From assembly GCA_037176705.1 (NCBI GenBank), contig CM073896.1, positions 21,464,708-21,528,707 of the forward strand: a DNA stretch of 64,000 bases, written 5' to 3'. The stretch's first letter is position 1, and every line of letters begins with the position of its first letter. The translations under genes and the position numbers were made by a program. The notes under the pieces were generated by a model. It saw only the letters and a list, made by a program, of their open reading frames with translations. It had not been told where the DNA came from and did not search any database. Below are positions 10,373 to 23,000 of this stretch, one piece after another. Source of the stretch: Molossus alvarezi (lineage: Eukaryota; Chordata; Mammalia; Chiroptera; Molossidae).

Positions 10373-11865
10373 AACAATAAAACATTTTTAAAGAAACGGG
10401 ATTGGCAAAGAGGCTGCATTTAGTTTATATAAATTATATTACTTTCGATGTCCCCTTAAATCACAGACACATATACATGTGCTTCTAAAATATTGTAGAC
10501 AGCTTATTAATCTTGTGATGGATGTCCTTTATCCTCCATTAGTTCTTCTCACCCAATAAGCTGATGCTAATGACATTCCAAAGGTAGAATGTGTGCTCTT
10601 CAATTGAATATCCCTTCAGTCCAAATTCATTTTCCCCATCTAGAGTTATTTGGCCAGTTAAGCAGTGATATTGAGATGGGAGAGGAGGATCTTCTTGCAT
10701 TGTCTTACTGTCCTCAGATATCCATCCTGTTTACCTTTGCCTACACTTGCCTCTCGCACATCTGGCAATCCTATAATGCCAATATGAGAGTGTATTTTAT
10801 GATGTAGAAAGGAATAAAAACAAAGAAAATCTTATTTTCAAATTTTCTGTTTCTCATAATTGACAATGAAAAAAATATATATGTAAGAAAACATATTATA
10901 ATCCAAAGGAAAGGGTTAACATTTACTCTTAGCTAGCACTGTTTTTTACATAATTTGTGTAAATTTGTATCATGGCCTCTTCAAGATTTTATAGATTGTA
11001 GTAACCGCATCAAAGCCACAAAAATGTTTTGTCTTAAAAATATACAAATGGATATATTTGAAAATTAAATTAAATAATCAATGCAAATGATAAACTTATA
11101 GAATGATGCCAGTAGGACCTGAGAAACAATCTATTTAAACAAAATCTTAAAATATTAGAGCCCTCTGGTTGTAAAATACATGAGTCAAAACAATCCTATT
11201 CTTATTTAAATAGAGTGGAACAGTAATTCATTACAGTTGTGTAGAGCTTTATGGTCTGCAAAGTAGCACGCTATCCCAGACATCTTTAGAATTTATGATG
11301 ACTTCTGAGTTGCTCCTTACCTCTATTGCAAAGATGAAGAAACTGCGGCTGATTAGACCACTAGTCCGTGCATCATTTTTGAACATAAACAGATGATTGA
11401 GTAAAGCCCAGAGAAATTAAGTTGCTTACCCAAATGGCACAAGTTTTAATTAAGTAAATGCCATAAGTTTTAATTCAGGTTTTCTGCCTCCATTATTATT
11501 ATTTTTTTTTTGTATTCCTTTCGCAACACCAGAACACCATGTGGCTATTGACATAGGTGGGCTATTTTCCTCTAATTCTTGCAGTGTCTGATTATTTGAT
11601 ATGATTATTTGATGACAGGCATGCAGCTTCTCTTGAGTAGTTTCTGTTTAATCACTTTAGTATTAGACCCAAACTTTACCTTCAGCCACACTAAATAATT
11701 AATTCTATGTTAGGATTCAGCTACAAATTTTTGCTTAATTTCTTTTAATATACAAATGTATTAGAACATAAATAATGCATCTTTGTAAAGAATTAAGTAG
11801 CTAGCAGTTTCTTCTTGCCAACAAGTTATAATATATTTTAATAATAAGAAATATGTGTATTTCAT
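10373..11865. other. Unassigned AT-rich DNA
   Basis: No exon, RNA gene or clear repeat seen on either strand. Short open frames are without coding signals. Confidence 0.5.
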
Positions 11866-12595
11866 CTCTATTTCACAAATCAATGAACATGATATACCAC
11901 ATCAACAAAATGAAGGATAAAAATTACATAATCATATCAATAGATGCATAAAAAGCTGTTGATAAAATTCAGGACTCATTTATGATAAAAACTCTCAGCA
12001 AAGTAGGAATAGAGAGAAATAACTCAACCTAATAAAGGCCATAGATGACAAACTCACAGCCAACATCATGTTCAATGGACAAAATCTAAAACAGTTTTTC
12101 TTAAGATCAGAAACAAAACATGGATGTCCACTTTCACCACTCTTATTCAACATAGTACTGGGAGTCCTAGCCCCATCAATCAGACAATAGGGAAAAATAA
12201 AATGCATTTAAATTGGAAAGAAATAAGCAAAGCTATTAATATTTACAGATGACATAACACTGTTTAGAGAGAACCCTAAGGACTTCACCAAAAAACTTAT
12301 TTAACTGACAAATGAATCAGTAAAGTAGCAGAACACAAATTTAATATTCAAATATCAATCACATTTTTATACTTCAATAATGAACTATCAGAAGGCAAAA
12401 CTAAGAAAACAATTTCATTCACAATTGCATTAAAACAAAGACAGTGCCTAGGAATAAATTTAACCAAGGAGGTAAAACGAGCTTGGAAAAGTGTAAGATA
12501 CTGAAGAAAGAAATTAAAGAAGATATAAATAAGTGGAAGCATATATTGTGTTTGTGGATAAAAGGAATTAACATCATTAAAATATTCACACAACC

Positions 12596-12826
12596 TGCCC
12601 TGGCCAGTGTGGCTTGTTTGGTTGGGCATTGTCCTGTGCACAAAAATGTTGCTGGTTAGATTCCCTTCAGGGCACATGCCAGAGTTTTGGCTCAATCCTG
12701 GTAGGGAGTGTGCAGGAGACAGCCAATCGATGTTACACTCTCACATAGATGCTTCTCTTTTCTCCCTCCCTCTATCTCTAAAAATCAATAAACTGTTTTT
12801 TTAAAAAAAGAAAGAATGACTCATTG
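12596..12826 (+). mobile_element. Ves-type SINE, tail type A
   Basis: Head TGCCCTGGCCAGTGTGGCTTG, B-box-like GGTTAGATTCCCTTC, TTTTGGCTCAATCC, GGAGACAGCCAATCGATG, and an AAAAATCAATAAA tail. The heptamer CACAACC occurs at 12589-12595 and 12827-12833; the true target duplication is probably longer and diverged. Confidence 0.88.
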
Positions 12827-13044
12827 CACAACCCAAAGAAATCGATATATTCAATGGAATTTCTATTAAAATACCAATGCCATATTTCACAGAATTAGAA
12901 TAAATATTCCAAAAATGTATATGGAACCACAAAAGACCCTGTATATCCTCAACAATCTTGAGAAAGAAGAACAAGTATCATGCTACCTGATATCAAATTA
13001 TATACAAGGCCATAGTAATCAAAAAAGCGTAGTACTGGCATAAA

Positions 13045-13067
13045 ACACACACACACACACACACACA
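13045..13067. repeat. (AC)n microsatellite
   Basis: An uninterrupted AC dinucleotide run inside the old L1, where intact copies read GGCACAAGAACAGGC. Confidence 0.95.
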
Positions 13068-14602
13068 GGTATATAGATCAATGGAACAAAATAGAGTCCA
13101 GAAATAAACCCAAGCATTTATGGTCAGTTCATACTTGACAAGGGAGGCAAGAACATGCAAAGGGCTAAAGATAGTCTATTCAATAAATGGCGCTGGAAAA
13201 ATTGGACAGATACATGCAAAATAAGTGAAACTAGATCACTTTCTTACACCATAAACAAGAATGGACTCAAAATGGATTAAACAAAAACTTAAATGGTAAA
13301 ACTCAAAATCATAAAAATCTTATAGAAAGCATAGGCAGTAAAATACCTGATATTAATCATTGCAATGTTTTTTGTTTTTGTTTTTTTCCTAACATATCTC
13401 CTCAGGCAAAGGAAACAACAGAAAAAAATAAACAAATAACTATATCAAACTAAAATGTTTTTGCACTGCAAGGTAACCATCAACAAAATTAAGGAGAACT
13501 CAATGAATGGGTGAATGTATTTCCCAATGATATATCTGATAAAGGTAAATATCCAAAATGTATAAAGAACTCAAATCAACACCAAAGAAAAACAATCCAG
13601 TTAAAAAGTGGGCAAAGGACCTGAACAGACACTTCTCCTAAGAGGATACACAGATGGCCAAAAGGCATATGAAAAGACGTTCAGGTCACTAATAATCAGA
13701 GAAATGTAAATTAAAATCACAATGAGATACCACCTCACATATGTCAGAATAGCTATCATCAATAAATCCATAAATGACAAGCCTTGGTAAAGATGTGGAG
13801 AAAAGGGGACCCTTGTGTACTATTGGTGGGAATGCAGATTGGTGCAGGCACTGTGAAAAACAATACGGATTTTTTTTTTTTCATTGAAAATGGAACTGAC
13901 TTATGACCCAGTGCTTCCACTTTTGGGAATATATCCAAAGAAACTCAAAACACTGGTTTGAAAGTATATATGCACCCCTATGTTCACCGTAGTACTATGC
14001 AGGAGCCTAGGTTTAGAAGTAGCTCAAGTGCCCATCAGTAGATGAGTGGATTAAACGAACAAACAAACAAAAGAAAAACTGTTGCACATTTACACAATGG
14101 AATACTACTTGGTCATAAGAAAAAAAAAAAGGAAATCCTAACCTTTCACTACAGCAGGGATGAGCCAAGAGGGTATCATGCTAAGTAAAATAAGTCAGCG
14201 AGAAACAAATACCATATGATTTCACTTATATGTAGAATCTAATGAACAAAATAAACAAATCAAATAGAAACAGACTCATAAATTCAGAGAAAAGACTGGA
14301 GGCTGTCACAGAGGTGGGGGGCTTGGTTTGGATGAAATAGGTGAAATCATTAAGCAAAACCCCCCCAAAAAACCACCAACAAAAATCTCATAGACACCAA
14401 CAATATAGTGATTACTGGAGGAAAGGGTGGGAGATTGGTGGAAGAGGGTAACCAGGGGTAAATGGTGATGGAAAGAAACTAGACTTTGGATAGTGAGCAC
14501 ACAATGCAATATGCAAATGACATATTATAGAATTGTACACTTGAAACCTATATAATTTTATTGACCAATGTAACCTCAATGAATGCAATTAAAATTATTA
14601 AA

Positions 14603-15585
14603 GAGTATGTTAAATGGCAAAAAATGAGAAATGTAAAGGGCATAACTAATTTAAAAGAGTAAAGGCTAAACTGCTCTGTTACATGCCAGGTACAAGTCTA
14701 TATAGAAATCTAGGGCTGTCTGATATTTTGGGCTTCTGGAGAAACAATTGGAAACAATTAATTTGGAGAAGTCCTTATGTGCCTTTGTGATATGAATCCT
14801 TAATTAGACATATGCATTACAAATATATACTTCCTTATTATTTTTTACTTCCTTTTTAATATACGTCACCACTTTTCCCACCAATGTTTTCCTATAATGT
14901 TCCTATTAACTCAATGTTATTTGTAAGAAGACTCTTTAAATAATATTGTGTCATATTTCCCAGTATAATAGCATTAGTACAGCAGGACATTCTTTTACTG
15001 TTTATGTGGTGAAGCAAAACTACTAGGAATTTTCTTACCTTTCCTCCAAAGATCATCAAACATTGGAATATTAGTTATTTCACCTATAGTACTCAACTAT
15101 CTAACAATAAATAAATGGGATGTATAAAATAAACAAAATGTGTATTTCATGAGATTTATGATATAGAATGATGATAAAGGACATTAAATGACTTTTTTAT
15201 TTTATATTTTCAATTTATTTCAGGCCCAGCTTTTGTAGAGTTTATCTAACACACATATACATATACATTCACACATATTAAAGTAAAACACAATTTGATT
15301 AATTACAGCCATCAGCCTTATTTCCCACTGCTTTCCCCATCAAGCTTTGTTAAAATACCAGCTTTTTCTAAACCTACCTCATTACATCCCTTAGTTGTTT
15401 TACTCATCCAGTCTATTTTCTTTTGCTCTTACTCTTGCAATGCTATCCATTGTTCATGGAGGGGCTCAAACGTAATAGCATGTGAAGCGTTTAATTAGTA
15501 ATTTTTGTTTTGGATTGCGTCCTACTTTAGTTTTTAAAAGCTATTGTACAATTTTCACTAGACCACATTTCCTATTAACGTCAAC
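14603..15585. other. Unassigned AT-rich DNA
   Basis: I see no gene, RNA gene or clear repeat. Confidence 0.5.
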
Positions 15586-16030
15586 CTCAAAATAACTAAC
15601 AAACTATAAAGGAAAAACTGAGTTTACTCAGGGATAGCAGAAAATTGCAATTTGGACAAGCAAGCTGTGGCTGACCACAGGCAAGTTTGTAGAACAAAGG
15701 GTAAGGGACTTCCCTTTATAGAAGAAAGAGAGGAGCTGAGAAGGGTGATTTGGAATGAAAGTCCCCTGGAGGAGAGCGAGAGCTCAGGTGATTACTTTTC
15801 ATTGGCTGAATTGTGGACACTTTCATTGACTGAATTGTTGATGGGCAAGGAGAAAAAATCTCTTCCTTTTGCTGGGGAGTGTAAAAGACCTTGTTTCTGT
15901 TCTTGTTTGGCGGGACAGAAATGGTGGTATGACAGAGCTTCCCCTACAGGGCTTCCTGACTCCACTGGAAATGAGGTTTTCTTAATGTTAGTATCTTGGT
16001 TGTCAATTAAATTGTCAGTTTCCTAAAGGC
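15586..16030 (+). other. Unclassified segment with a 124-codon open frame
   Basis: Relatively G-rich for this window and open from 15652 to 16026 on the plus strand. The translation is tryptophan- and serine-rich, with no signal peptide, membrane segment, coiled coil or motif that I recognise, no splice context and no nearby promoter. It lies about 0.5 kb upstream of an ancient repeat in the same orientation and may belong to the same LTR-type element. I do not call it a gene. Confidence 0.3.
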
Positions 16031-16569
16031 AGTGGGATTTCCCATGCTTCTTTATATCTTGTAGCCTCTACTAATTTAGAATATATAATATGTGTCCAAC
16101 TGATTGATTAAATGTTGGTTAGTCATCTCCCAAAACTGCTGATAAAAATGAATCATTTTCCATCAGGATAGTAGTTAATAAATGAATGATACTTCATAGA
16201 CACTGTGACAAAATATACACAACCTAATGCCTGTAACTTATGTGAGAAAGGGATAGGGAAGTTCACAACATGTAGGATGTTAGTGCTTAGTAGCTTAGTA
16301 GATATTCTATTTATTTCTTTGGCCTGATAAACATGAGCTGATTCACATCCTCAGACATATATTATACTCCATCCACTCCCTCATCTCAGTTTTTTCTATG
16401 ATTGTTTGTAAGAATTAATTTCCAGTAGTGTCTATTCACCTTCAAGACATGCTTTTTACCAAATAACAAATACTTTGCTATTGTGCTTTTCAAACAGCTT
16501 CTTGTTAAGATGTAGTTGAAATTTACCACTATATTTTTGTTACATGCATTACATGAATGGGAGAATGAA
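16031..16569. other. Unassigned DNA
   Basis: Nothing supportable seen. Confidence 0.5.
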
Positions 16570-17045
16570 ACATTTCCCTTCTTCCTCGTTGTTTTTCTGG
16601 CTAGCCTAAGAATTAAATTAACATAGACAGAGTAACAAAGATAATAACCAATTAATTATGTATGTACATATGGGGGTCCCTTAAGAATATGGAATCTAGT
16701 TGGCATCTGAGGCTTATATGCACCCTTGAGCTAAGGAGAAAAGGAATTAGTGATTTGGACTTCAAAGGGGAGGAAGGGAATTCACTTGCAGACAAAAAGG
16801 CAAATATTTGGTAAGCAAATGTTTGCTGGGCCATCTTTAAAGATGGAACATAGAATGGACTTTGATCAAGTGAATATTGCTAGGTTCTTCCCTATCATTC
16901 CTAGTTCATAAAACTGTAGTTACCAAAGATGGTAGCTCCTGTTAGGCTATTCAAAGGGTCTTCCTTAGTCTCTAGTTTCCTAAAAATAATCAGCCCAAAG
17001 TAACCGATACCCAAAAAACACATTTTGAGGTGACTCTTTCTCACA
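16570..17045 (+). repeat. Ancient interspersed repeat, copy 1 (LTR-type suspected)
   Basis: This segment and 37272-37720 are two diverged copies of one element in the same orientation. Shared ordered words include CTTCCCTTYTTCC, TCTAATAATTAA-like, CAGA(G/T)TAACA, ACATATGGGGGTCCC versus ACACATGGGAGTCCT, GAGGCTTATATGC versus GAGGCTTTTATGC, CTTGAGCTAAGGAGAA versus CCTGAGCTAAGAAGAA, CTTCAAAGGGGAGGAAG versus CTTCAAAGAGAGGAAG, and TTTGGTAAGCAAATG versus TTTGGTAAATAAATG. I cannot name the family. Confidence 0.6.
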
Positions 17046-18600
17046 TGCTTTATGAAAGCTCAGGAAAAGAAAAACACAAGAAACCATGTTCTTAAAAAAA
17101 AAAAAAAAATGCTGAACTTGAGAACATTAGATGTAATAAAAGACATTAAAATGTATTTTCTTTCACTAATAGAAATAGTTGGAAACATCACTATTATTTT
17201 TTTATAATGATTTGACCTTGGACTTCTTACTTCATTTATAGCATTGTGTTCAAACCCTACAAAATGTCTAAATAAACTCTTTAAGACCATGCTCAGCAAA
17301 ACCTACTAGCTCATCACTGTTTTATTTCCTACTATGTTATTTTCAAGGATTGGATATAAGAAAATACATGTAGAACTTGACTCAAAATTAGATTACAAAC
17401 ACAAATAGCCCTTTCTGAGCCAATAGTGTTTCAGCTTTCAGAATGGCATGGGGGGCCGGAGGACAATGGAGCATGTTGACCTAGAGGCTATAATTCACCA
17501 GTCACAATTTAGAAACTTTGGAACATGGATAGTTTAATTGGGTCTAAATAATGCAAATTAACTATAGTGCTCTTGGCAGCAAGATTTATAAATTTCCTCA
17601 AAAGTTTTAAATAATTAATATGTTTCCCTAAGAAGCTAAATTATCAGATAGAAAAAAAAAAAAAAAGATAGGGACTACTAGTTAGGAACTCATTTTTCCA
17701 CTAACCTGGTCTTTTAGAGATTACAATATAATTTTCCCATTAAAGGCTCTTTGATATGCTTGAAAGAGGGTTTATTTAAAGGCTCCTTCATGCCAAGAAG
17801 GGGTCTCTGCTCTATGCAGTGTATTTTTTGTTATGGAGATTTTTGAAATGTAAAAGAAATTGACTAAGCAATGGTGATGTATTTGTTTAGATATGAATTG
17901 CTGCACTTAAACCATTCCTATTTTATTAGCAAAGTACCAATTAACCACCAATGTTATTGTCTTCTAAATTAACAAAGAAAAATTTTAGAAGGTTACATTT
18001 AAAGGAACAGATACTGCTCTAAATTGAGCTCCAGAGACCAAGTGCTTAAGAAGAAATAATCTTTTAAACCCTCCTTCCTAGTATCTGGAATCACACTGGT
18101 TTCTACATAATTCATATACAAAAAGTTAGGTCATATAATCTGTAAGTTCTGTAGTTCTATAGAAAACAACATTGAAGTATAAGGTTTTGCTAAGGCTGTA
18201 CTATTCGGATTAATCATATTAGTCATGTACAAGCTTTATTTAAAATGTTTAGTGGCACTTAAAACCTGCTAACTCATCCAGCTGTGTATTAAATTGGGGA
18301 TTGGTATCTGCTCTTGTAAGCAAGAATTGCAGTTTAAACTTCCAGAAGAGATTTCAACCTATCCAAAAGAAAAAAACAAACAAACAAAAAACACTGATAT
18401 ACCACTATATGCTATTTACTTATGAAAGATCCAAAGATGAATAATTTCACACAAAAAAAAACTTGTCTAAAGTCCACAAGTAGATACAGAACTGTGAGGA
18501 TCGCAGTTGTTTATAGGCCAAAATATGATAACATACCAAGAGGTTTATTTATCATATTTCCTAGACATTACCAGTTGAATAGGAATTTGGAATAATGTTT
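17046..18600. other. Unassigned AT-rich DNA
   Basis: Contains poly(A) runs near 17094-17109 and 17650-17665. No gene or classifiable repeat recognised. Confidence 0.5.
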
Positions 18601-18614
18601 AAGAAGTACTTTAG

Positions 18615-18844
18615 CCCTGGACAGATTTGCTCAGTAATTAGAGTGTCAGCCTGGGGTCTGGTGAGACCCGGATTCGGTTCCCACTAAGGGCAGTTTGTCC
18701 CCGGCCCTGGTTGGGTCGTGTGGGTAGCAACCACTTGATGTGTCCCTTTCACATCAATGTTTCTCTCTCTCTCTCCAACTCTCACTCTATCTGAACAAAA
18801 TCTTGAAAAACGTCCCTGGGTGAGGGAAAAAAAAAAAAAAGAAG
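18615..18844 (+). mobile_element. Ves-type SINE, tail type B, with exact target duplication
   Basis: Head CCCTGGACAGATTTGCTCAG, B box GGATTCGGTTCCC, then CAGTTTGTCCCCGGCCCTGG, CACTTGATGTGTCCCTTTC, a CT tract, a type-B tail and poly(A). The exact 14-bp repeat AAGAAGTACTTTAG flanks it (18601-18614, 18845-18858). Compared with other type-B copies it lacks the segment between GCTAAGGGCA and GCAGTTTGTC. Confidence 0.95.
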
Positions 18845-19700
18845 AAGAAGTACTTTAGTAACATAATAACATTTATTATGCTACTGGAACTATCAATGTA
18901 AACTCAATTCATAATTAACAAATTCTTTACAACTCTAAGCTAATAGGTCAGCATTTAGCTAGATTAGAGTTTTGAATACACATTAGCATCACTGGTCAGG
19001 GGGTGGCTTAAAAATACAGTTTTCTTTTCCGATGGTTATGAATTAACTGGTGTTGAATTAATCCTCCTGGCAGTAACAATTATGGAGTCTAAATAGAAAA
19101 AGATAATTACTGTATTTGAAAATGTCTTTTTTTTCCCCTCATTAAACATATTCTTGTTTTATTAACTTATTTTTGTTACAGATGTTTCTCCTTTTTTCCC
19201 CACTGACACCCACCTCCTGACCCCTCCCCCCCAGGTTTGTTGTCTATGTTCATTGGTTGCACATACATGCATACAAATTCCTTGGTTTATCTTGTCCCTC
19301 CCTTGCCATTCCCCTTTTCTGAGGTTTGTTAGTCTGTACCCTACTTCTGTTCTCTGGGTCTATTTGGTTCATCGGCTTATTTTGTTCATTATATTATTTC
19401 ACAAATAAGTGAGATCACGTGATATTTGTCTTTCTCTGATTCCTTCTTTCACTTAGCATAATATTCTCCAGGTCCCTCCATGTCATCTCAAAGGATAAGA
19501 TATCTTTCTTTCTTACAGTTGCATAGTATTCCATTATGTATATGTACCACAGCTTTTTTATCCACTCATCTATTGATGGACACTTGGGCTGTTTCCAGAT
19601 CTTAGCAATTGTAAATAGTGGATTCACAAATCACACTTAAGTATTTTATCCATTCTGAGTTTATTCTTGTGTATGGCATAAGTTAGTGGTCTAGTTTCAT

Positions 19701-19825
19701 TTTTTTTTTTTTTTTTTTTTTTTAGGGTTTAGATTTTCTTTTTTTTTTTTTATTTTTTTTATTTTTTATTTTTTTTTTTATTTTTTATTTTTTATTTTTT
19801 TTTATTTTTTATTTTTTTTATTTTT
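19701..19825 (-). repeat. A-rich L1 tail with a 15-nt internal non-A segment
   Basis: Read on the plus strand: about 24 T residues, then AGGGTTTAGATTTTC (19725-19739), then a T-rich tract of TTTTTA-type units up to the 3' UTR at 19826. In element sense this is an AATAAAAAA-type tract, a short unique segment and a second pure A tract next to the target duplication. Confidence 0.85.
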
Positions 19826-20053
19826 GTTACAGATATTTTACCTTTTTACCCCATTGGCACCCCCACCCTACCCCCCCTCCACCCTTTCCCCGGCTTAGTT
19901 GTCCATGTCCATTGGTCATGCATACATGCATATAAGTTCTGTGGTTTATCTCTTCCCACCCCCCCACCCCCCATCCCCTCTTCTGAGGGATGTCAGTCTG
20001 TGCCCTACTTCCATGTGTCTGGGTCTACTGTATTCCTCAGGCTGTTATGTTCA

Positions 20054-23000
20054 TTATATTCCGTATATAAGTGAGATCATGTGGTATTTGTCTTTTTCTG
20101 CTTGGCTTCTTTCACTTAGGATAATACTTTCCAGGTCCCTCCATGTCGTCTCAAAGGATAAGAGATCTTTCTTTCTTACCGCTGCATAGTACTCCATTGT
20201 GTATATGTACCACAGCTTTTTTATCCATTCGTCTACTGGTGGACACTTGGGCTGTTTCCAGATCTTAGCTATTGTAAATAGTGCTGCTATGAACATGGGG
20301 GTACATATATTCTTCCTGATTGGTGTTTCAGGCTTCTTAGGGTATATTCCCAGCAGTGGGATCACTGGGTCAAATGGAAGTTCAATTTTTAATTTCTTGA
20401 GGTAGCACCATATTGTTTTCCATAGCGGCTGCACCAGTCTGCATTCCCACCAGCAGTGTATTAGAGTCCCCTTTTCTCCACACCCTCGCCAACACTTGTT
20501 GTTTGATGATTTGTTGATGGCGGCCATTCTGACAGGTGTGAGGTGATACCTCATTGTTGTTTTAATTTGCATCTCTCTGATGATTAGTGATGTTGAGCAT
20601 TTCTTCATATGTCTTTTGGCCATTTGTATGTCCTGTTTGGAGAGGTGTCTATTCAGCTCCTCTGCCCATTTTTTAATTGGGTTCTTTGTCTTCCTTTTGT
20701 GGAGTTGTATGAGCACTCTATATATACTGGAAATTAACCCCTTATCTGATACATCTTTGGCAATGATGTTCTCCCATATAGTGGGTTGCCTTTCCATTTT
20801 GATGATTGTTTCTTTTGCTGTGCAGAAGCTTTTTAGTTTGATGTAGTCCCATGTGTTCATTTTCTCCTTTATTTCTGTTGCCTTAGGTGATGTATCAGTG
20901 AAAATTCTGCTGCGTATGATGTCCGAAATTTTGTTGCCTACATTTTCTTCTAGAATTTTTATGGATTCACGGGTCACATTTAAGTCTTTTATCCATTTTG
21001 AGTTTATTTTTGTGTATGGTGTAAGTTGATGGTCTAGTTTCATTTTTTTGCATGTAGCTGTCCAATTTTCCCAACACCATTTATTAAAGAGGCTGTCTTT
21101 ACTCCACTGTATGCTCTTGCCACCTTTGTCAAATATTAATTGAGCGTATTGCCTTGGGTCCATTTCTGGGTTTTCAGTTCTGTTCCACTGGGCTATATGC
21201 CTGTTCTTGTGCCAGTACCAGGCTGTTTTGGTTACAGTCGCTTTGTAGTATAACCTGAAATCTGGTATTGTGATCCCACCTACTTTGTTCTTCTTTTTCA
21301 AGATTGCTGTGGCTATTCGGGGTCTTTTTTGGTTCCATATGAACTTTTGAAGTATTTGTTCTAGTTCTATGAAATATGTCGTTGGTACTTTGATGGGGAT
21401 TGCATTGAATCTATAGATTGCTTTGGGTAGTATGGACATTTTAATTATGTTAATTCTTCCAATCCATGAACAGGGTATGTGCTTCCACTTTTTTATATCT
21501 TCCTCTATTTCTTTTTTCAATGACCTGTAGTTTTCTGCAAATAGGTCCTTTACTTCTTTGGTTAAGTTTATTCCTAGGTATCGTAATTTTTTTGGAGCGA
21601 TGGTAAATGGGATTGTTTTTTCAGTTTCTCTTTCTGTGAGTTCATCATTGATGTACAAGAATGCCGTCGATTTCTTGACGTTAATTTTGTATCCTGCTAC
21701 TTTGCCAAATTCATTTATTAAGTCTAATAGATTTTTGATGGAGTCTTTAGGGTTTTCTATGTACAATATCATGTCATCTGCAAATAATGACAGTTTCACT
21801 TCCTCCTTTCCAATTTGGATCCCTTTTATTTTTTTTTCATGTCTGATTGCTGTGGCTAAGACTTCCAGTACAATGTTAAATAAGAGTGGCGAAAGTGGAC
21901 ATCCCTGTCTTGTTCCTGTTCTTAATGGAAATGTTTTTAGTTTCTGTCCATTGAGTATGATGTTGGCTGTAGGTCTTTCATATATGGCCTTTATTATGTC
22001 GAGATATGATCCCTCTATTCCCACATTGCTGAGCGTTTTTATCAGAAATGGATGCTGGATTTTGTCGAATGCTTTTTCAGCATCTATTGATATGATCATG
22101 TGGTTTTTATTCTTCATTTTGTTTATGTGGTGTATCACATTTATTGATTTGCGAATATTGTACCAGCCTTGCATCCCTGGAATGAATCCCACTTGGTCAT
22201 GGTGAATAATTTTTTTGATGTATTTCTGGATCCGATTTGCTAATATTTTGTTCAGGATTTTGGCGTCTATGTTCATCAGGGATATTGGCCTGTAGTTTTC
22301 TTTCTTTGTAGTGTCTTTTTCTGGTTTTGGAATTAGAATTATGCTGGCCTCATAGAACGTGTTTGGAAGTCTTCCTTCTTCTTGAATTTTTTGAAATAGT
22401 TTGAGGAGAATGGGTGTTAGTTCTTTTTGGAATGTTCGGTAAAACTCCCCCGTGAAACCATCTGGGCCTGGGCTTTTGTTTGCTGGAAGAGTCTTGATTA
22501 CCTCTTCAATTTCCTTAGTTGTTATTGGTCTGTTCAAGTTTTCTATCTCTTCCGGGAATAGTTTTGGGAGACTGTGTGTTTCTAGAAATTTGTCCATTTC
22601 GCTTAGATTGTCGAATTTGTTGCCATATAGTTGTTCGTAGTAGTTGTTAACGATCTTTTGTATTTCCGTGGTGTTGGTTGTTACTTCTCCTCTTTCATTT
22701 CTAATTTTGTGTATTTGGGTTCTCTCTCTTTGTTTCTTGGTGAGTCTAGCTAAGGGTCCATCAATCTTGTTTATCTTTTCGAAAAACCAGCTCTTTGTTT
22801 CCTTGATCCTTTGAATTGTTTTTTTGGTCTCTATGTCATTTATTTCTGCTCTGATCTTTACTATTTCCTTCCTTCTACTTGCTCTGGGGTTTTCTTTTTG
22901 TTTGCTTTCTAATTCTTTAAGTTGTGAGGTTAGACAGTCAATTAGAAATTTTTCTTGTTTTTTGAGGTAGGCCTGTAGTGCTATGAACTTCCCTCTCAGA

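Larger units (their letters stand above)
11866..14602 (+). mobile_element. Old L1, 5'-truncated, plus strand
   Basis: Starts within the reverse-transcriptase region (ATACCACATCAACAAAATGAA, then TCAATAGATGCATAAAAAGC) and continues through CTTTCACCACTCTTATTCAAC, ATTTACAGATGACATAACACTG (the degenerate FADD box), the cysteine-rich C-terminus and a 3' UTR ending GAATTGTACACTTGAAACC...ACCAATGTAACCTCAATGAA with an A-rich tail. Many frameshifts and stops; no usable ORF. A SINE (12596-12826) and an AC microsatellite interrupt it. Confidence 0.88.

Noticed and set aside
15652..16026. 124-codon plus-strand frame as a host gene
   Set aside because: No recognisable domain, splice context or promoter, and it adjoins ancient repeat sequence; kept only as an unclassified segment.
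18615..18700. tRNA gene, from A- and B-box-like sequences
   Set aside because: The same head is followed by a SINE body and tail at all such places and does not fold into an obvious tRNA cloverleaf; it is a tRNA-derived SINE.
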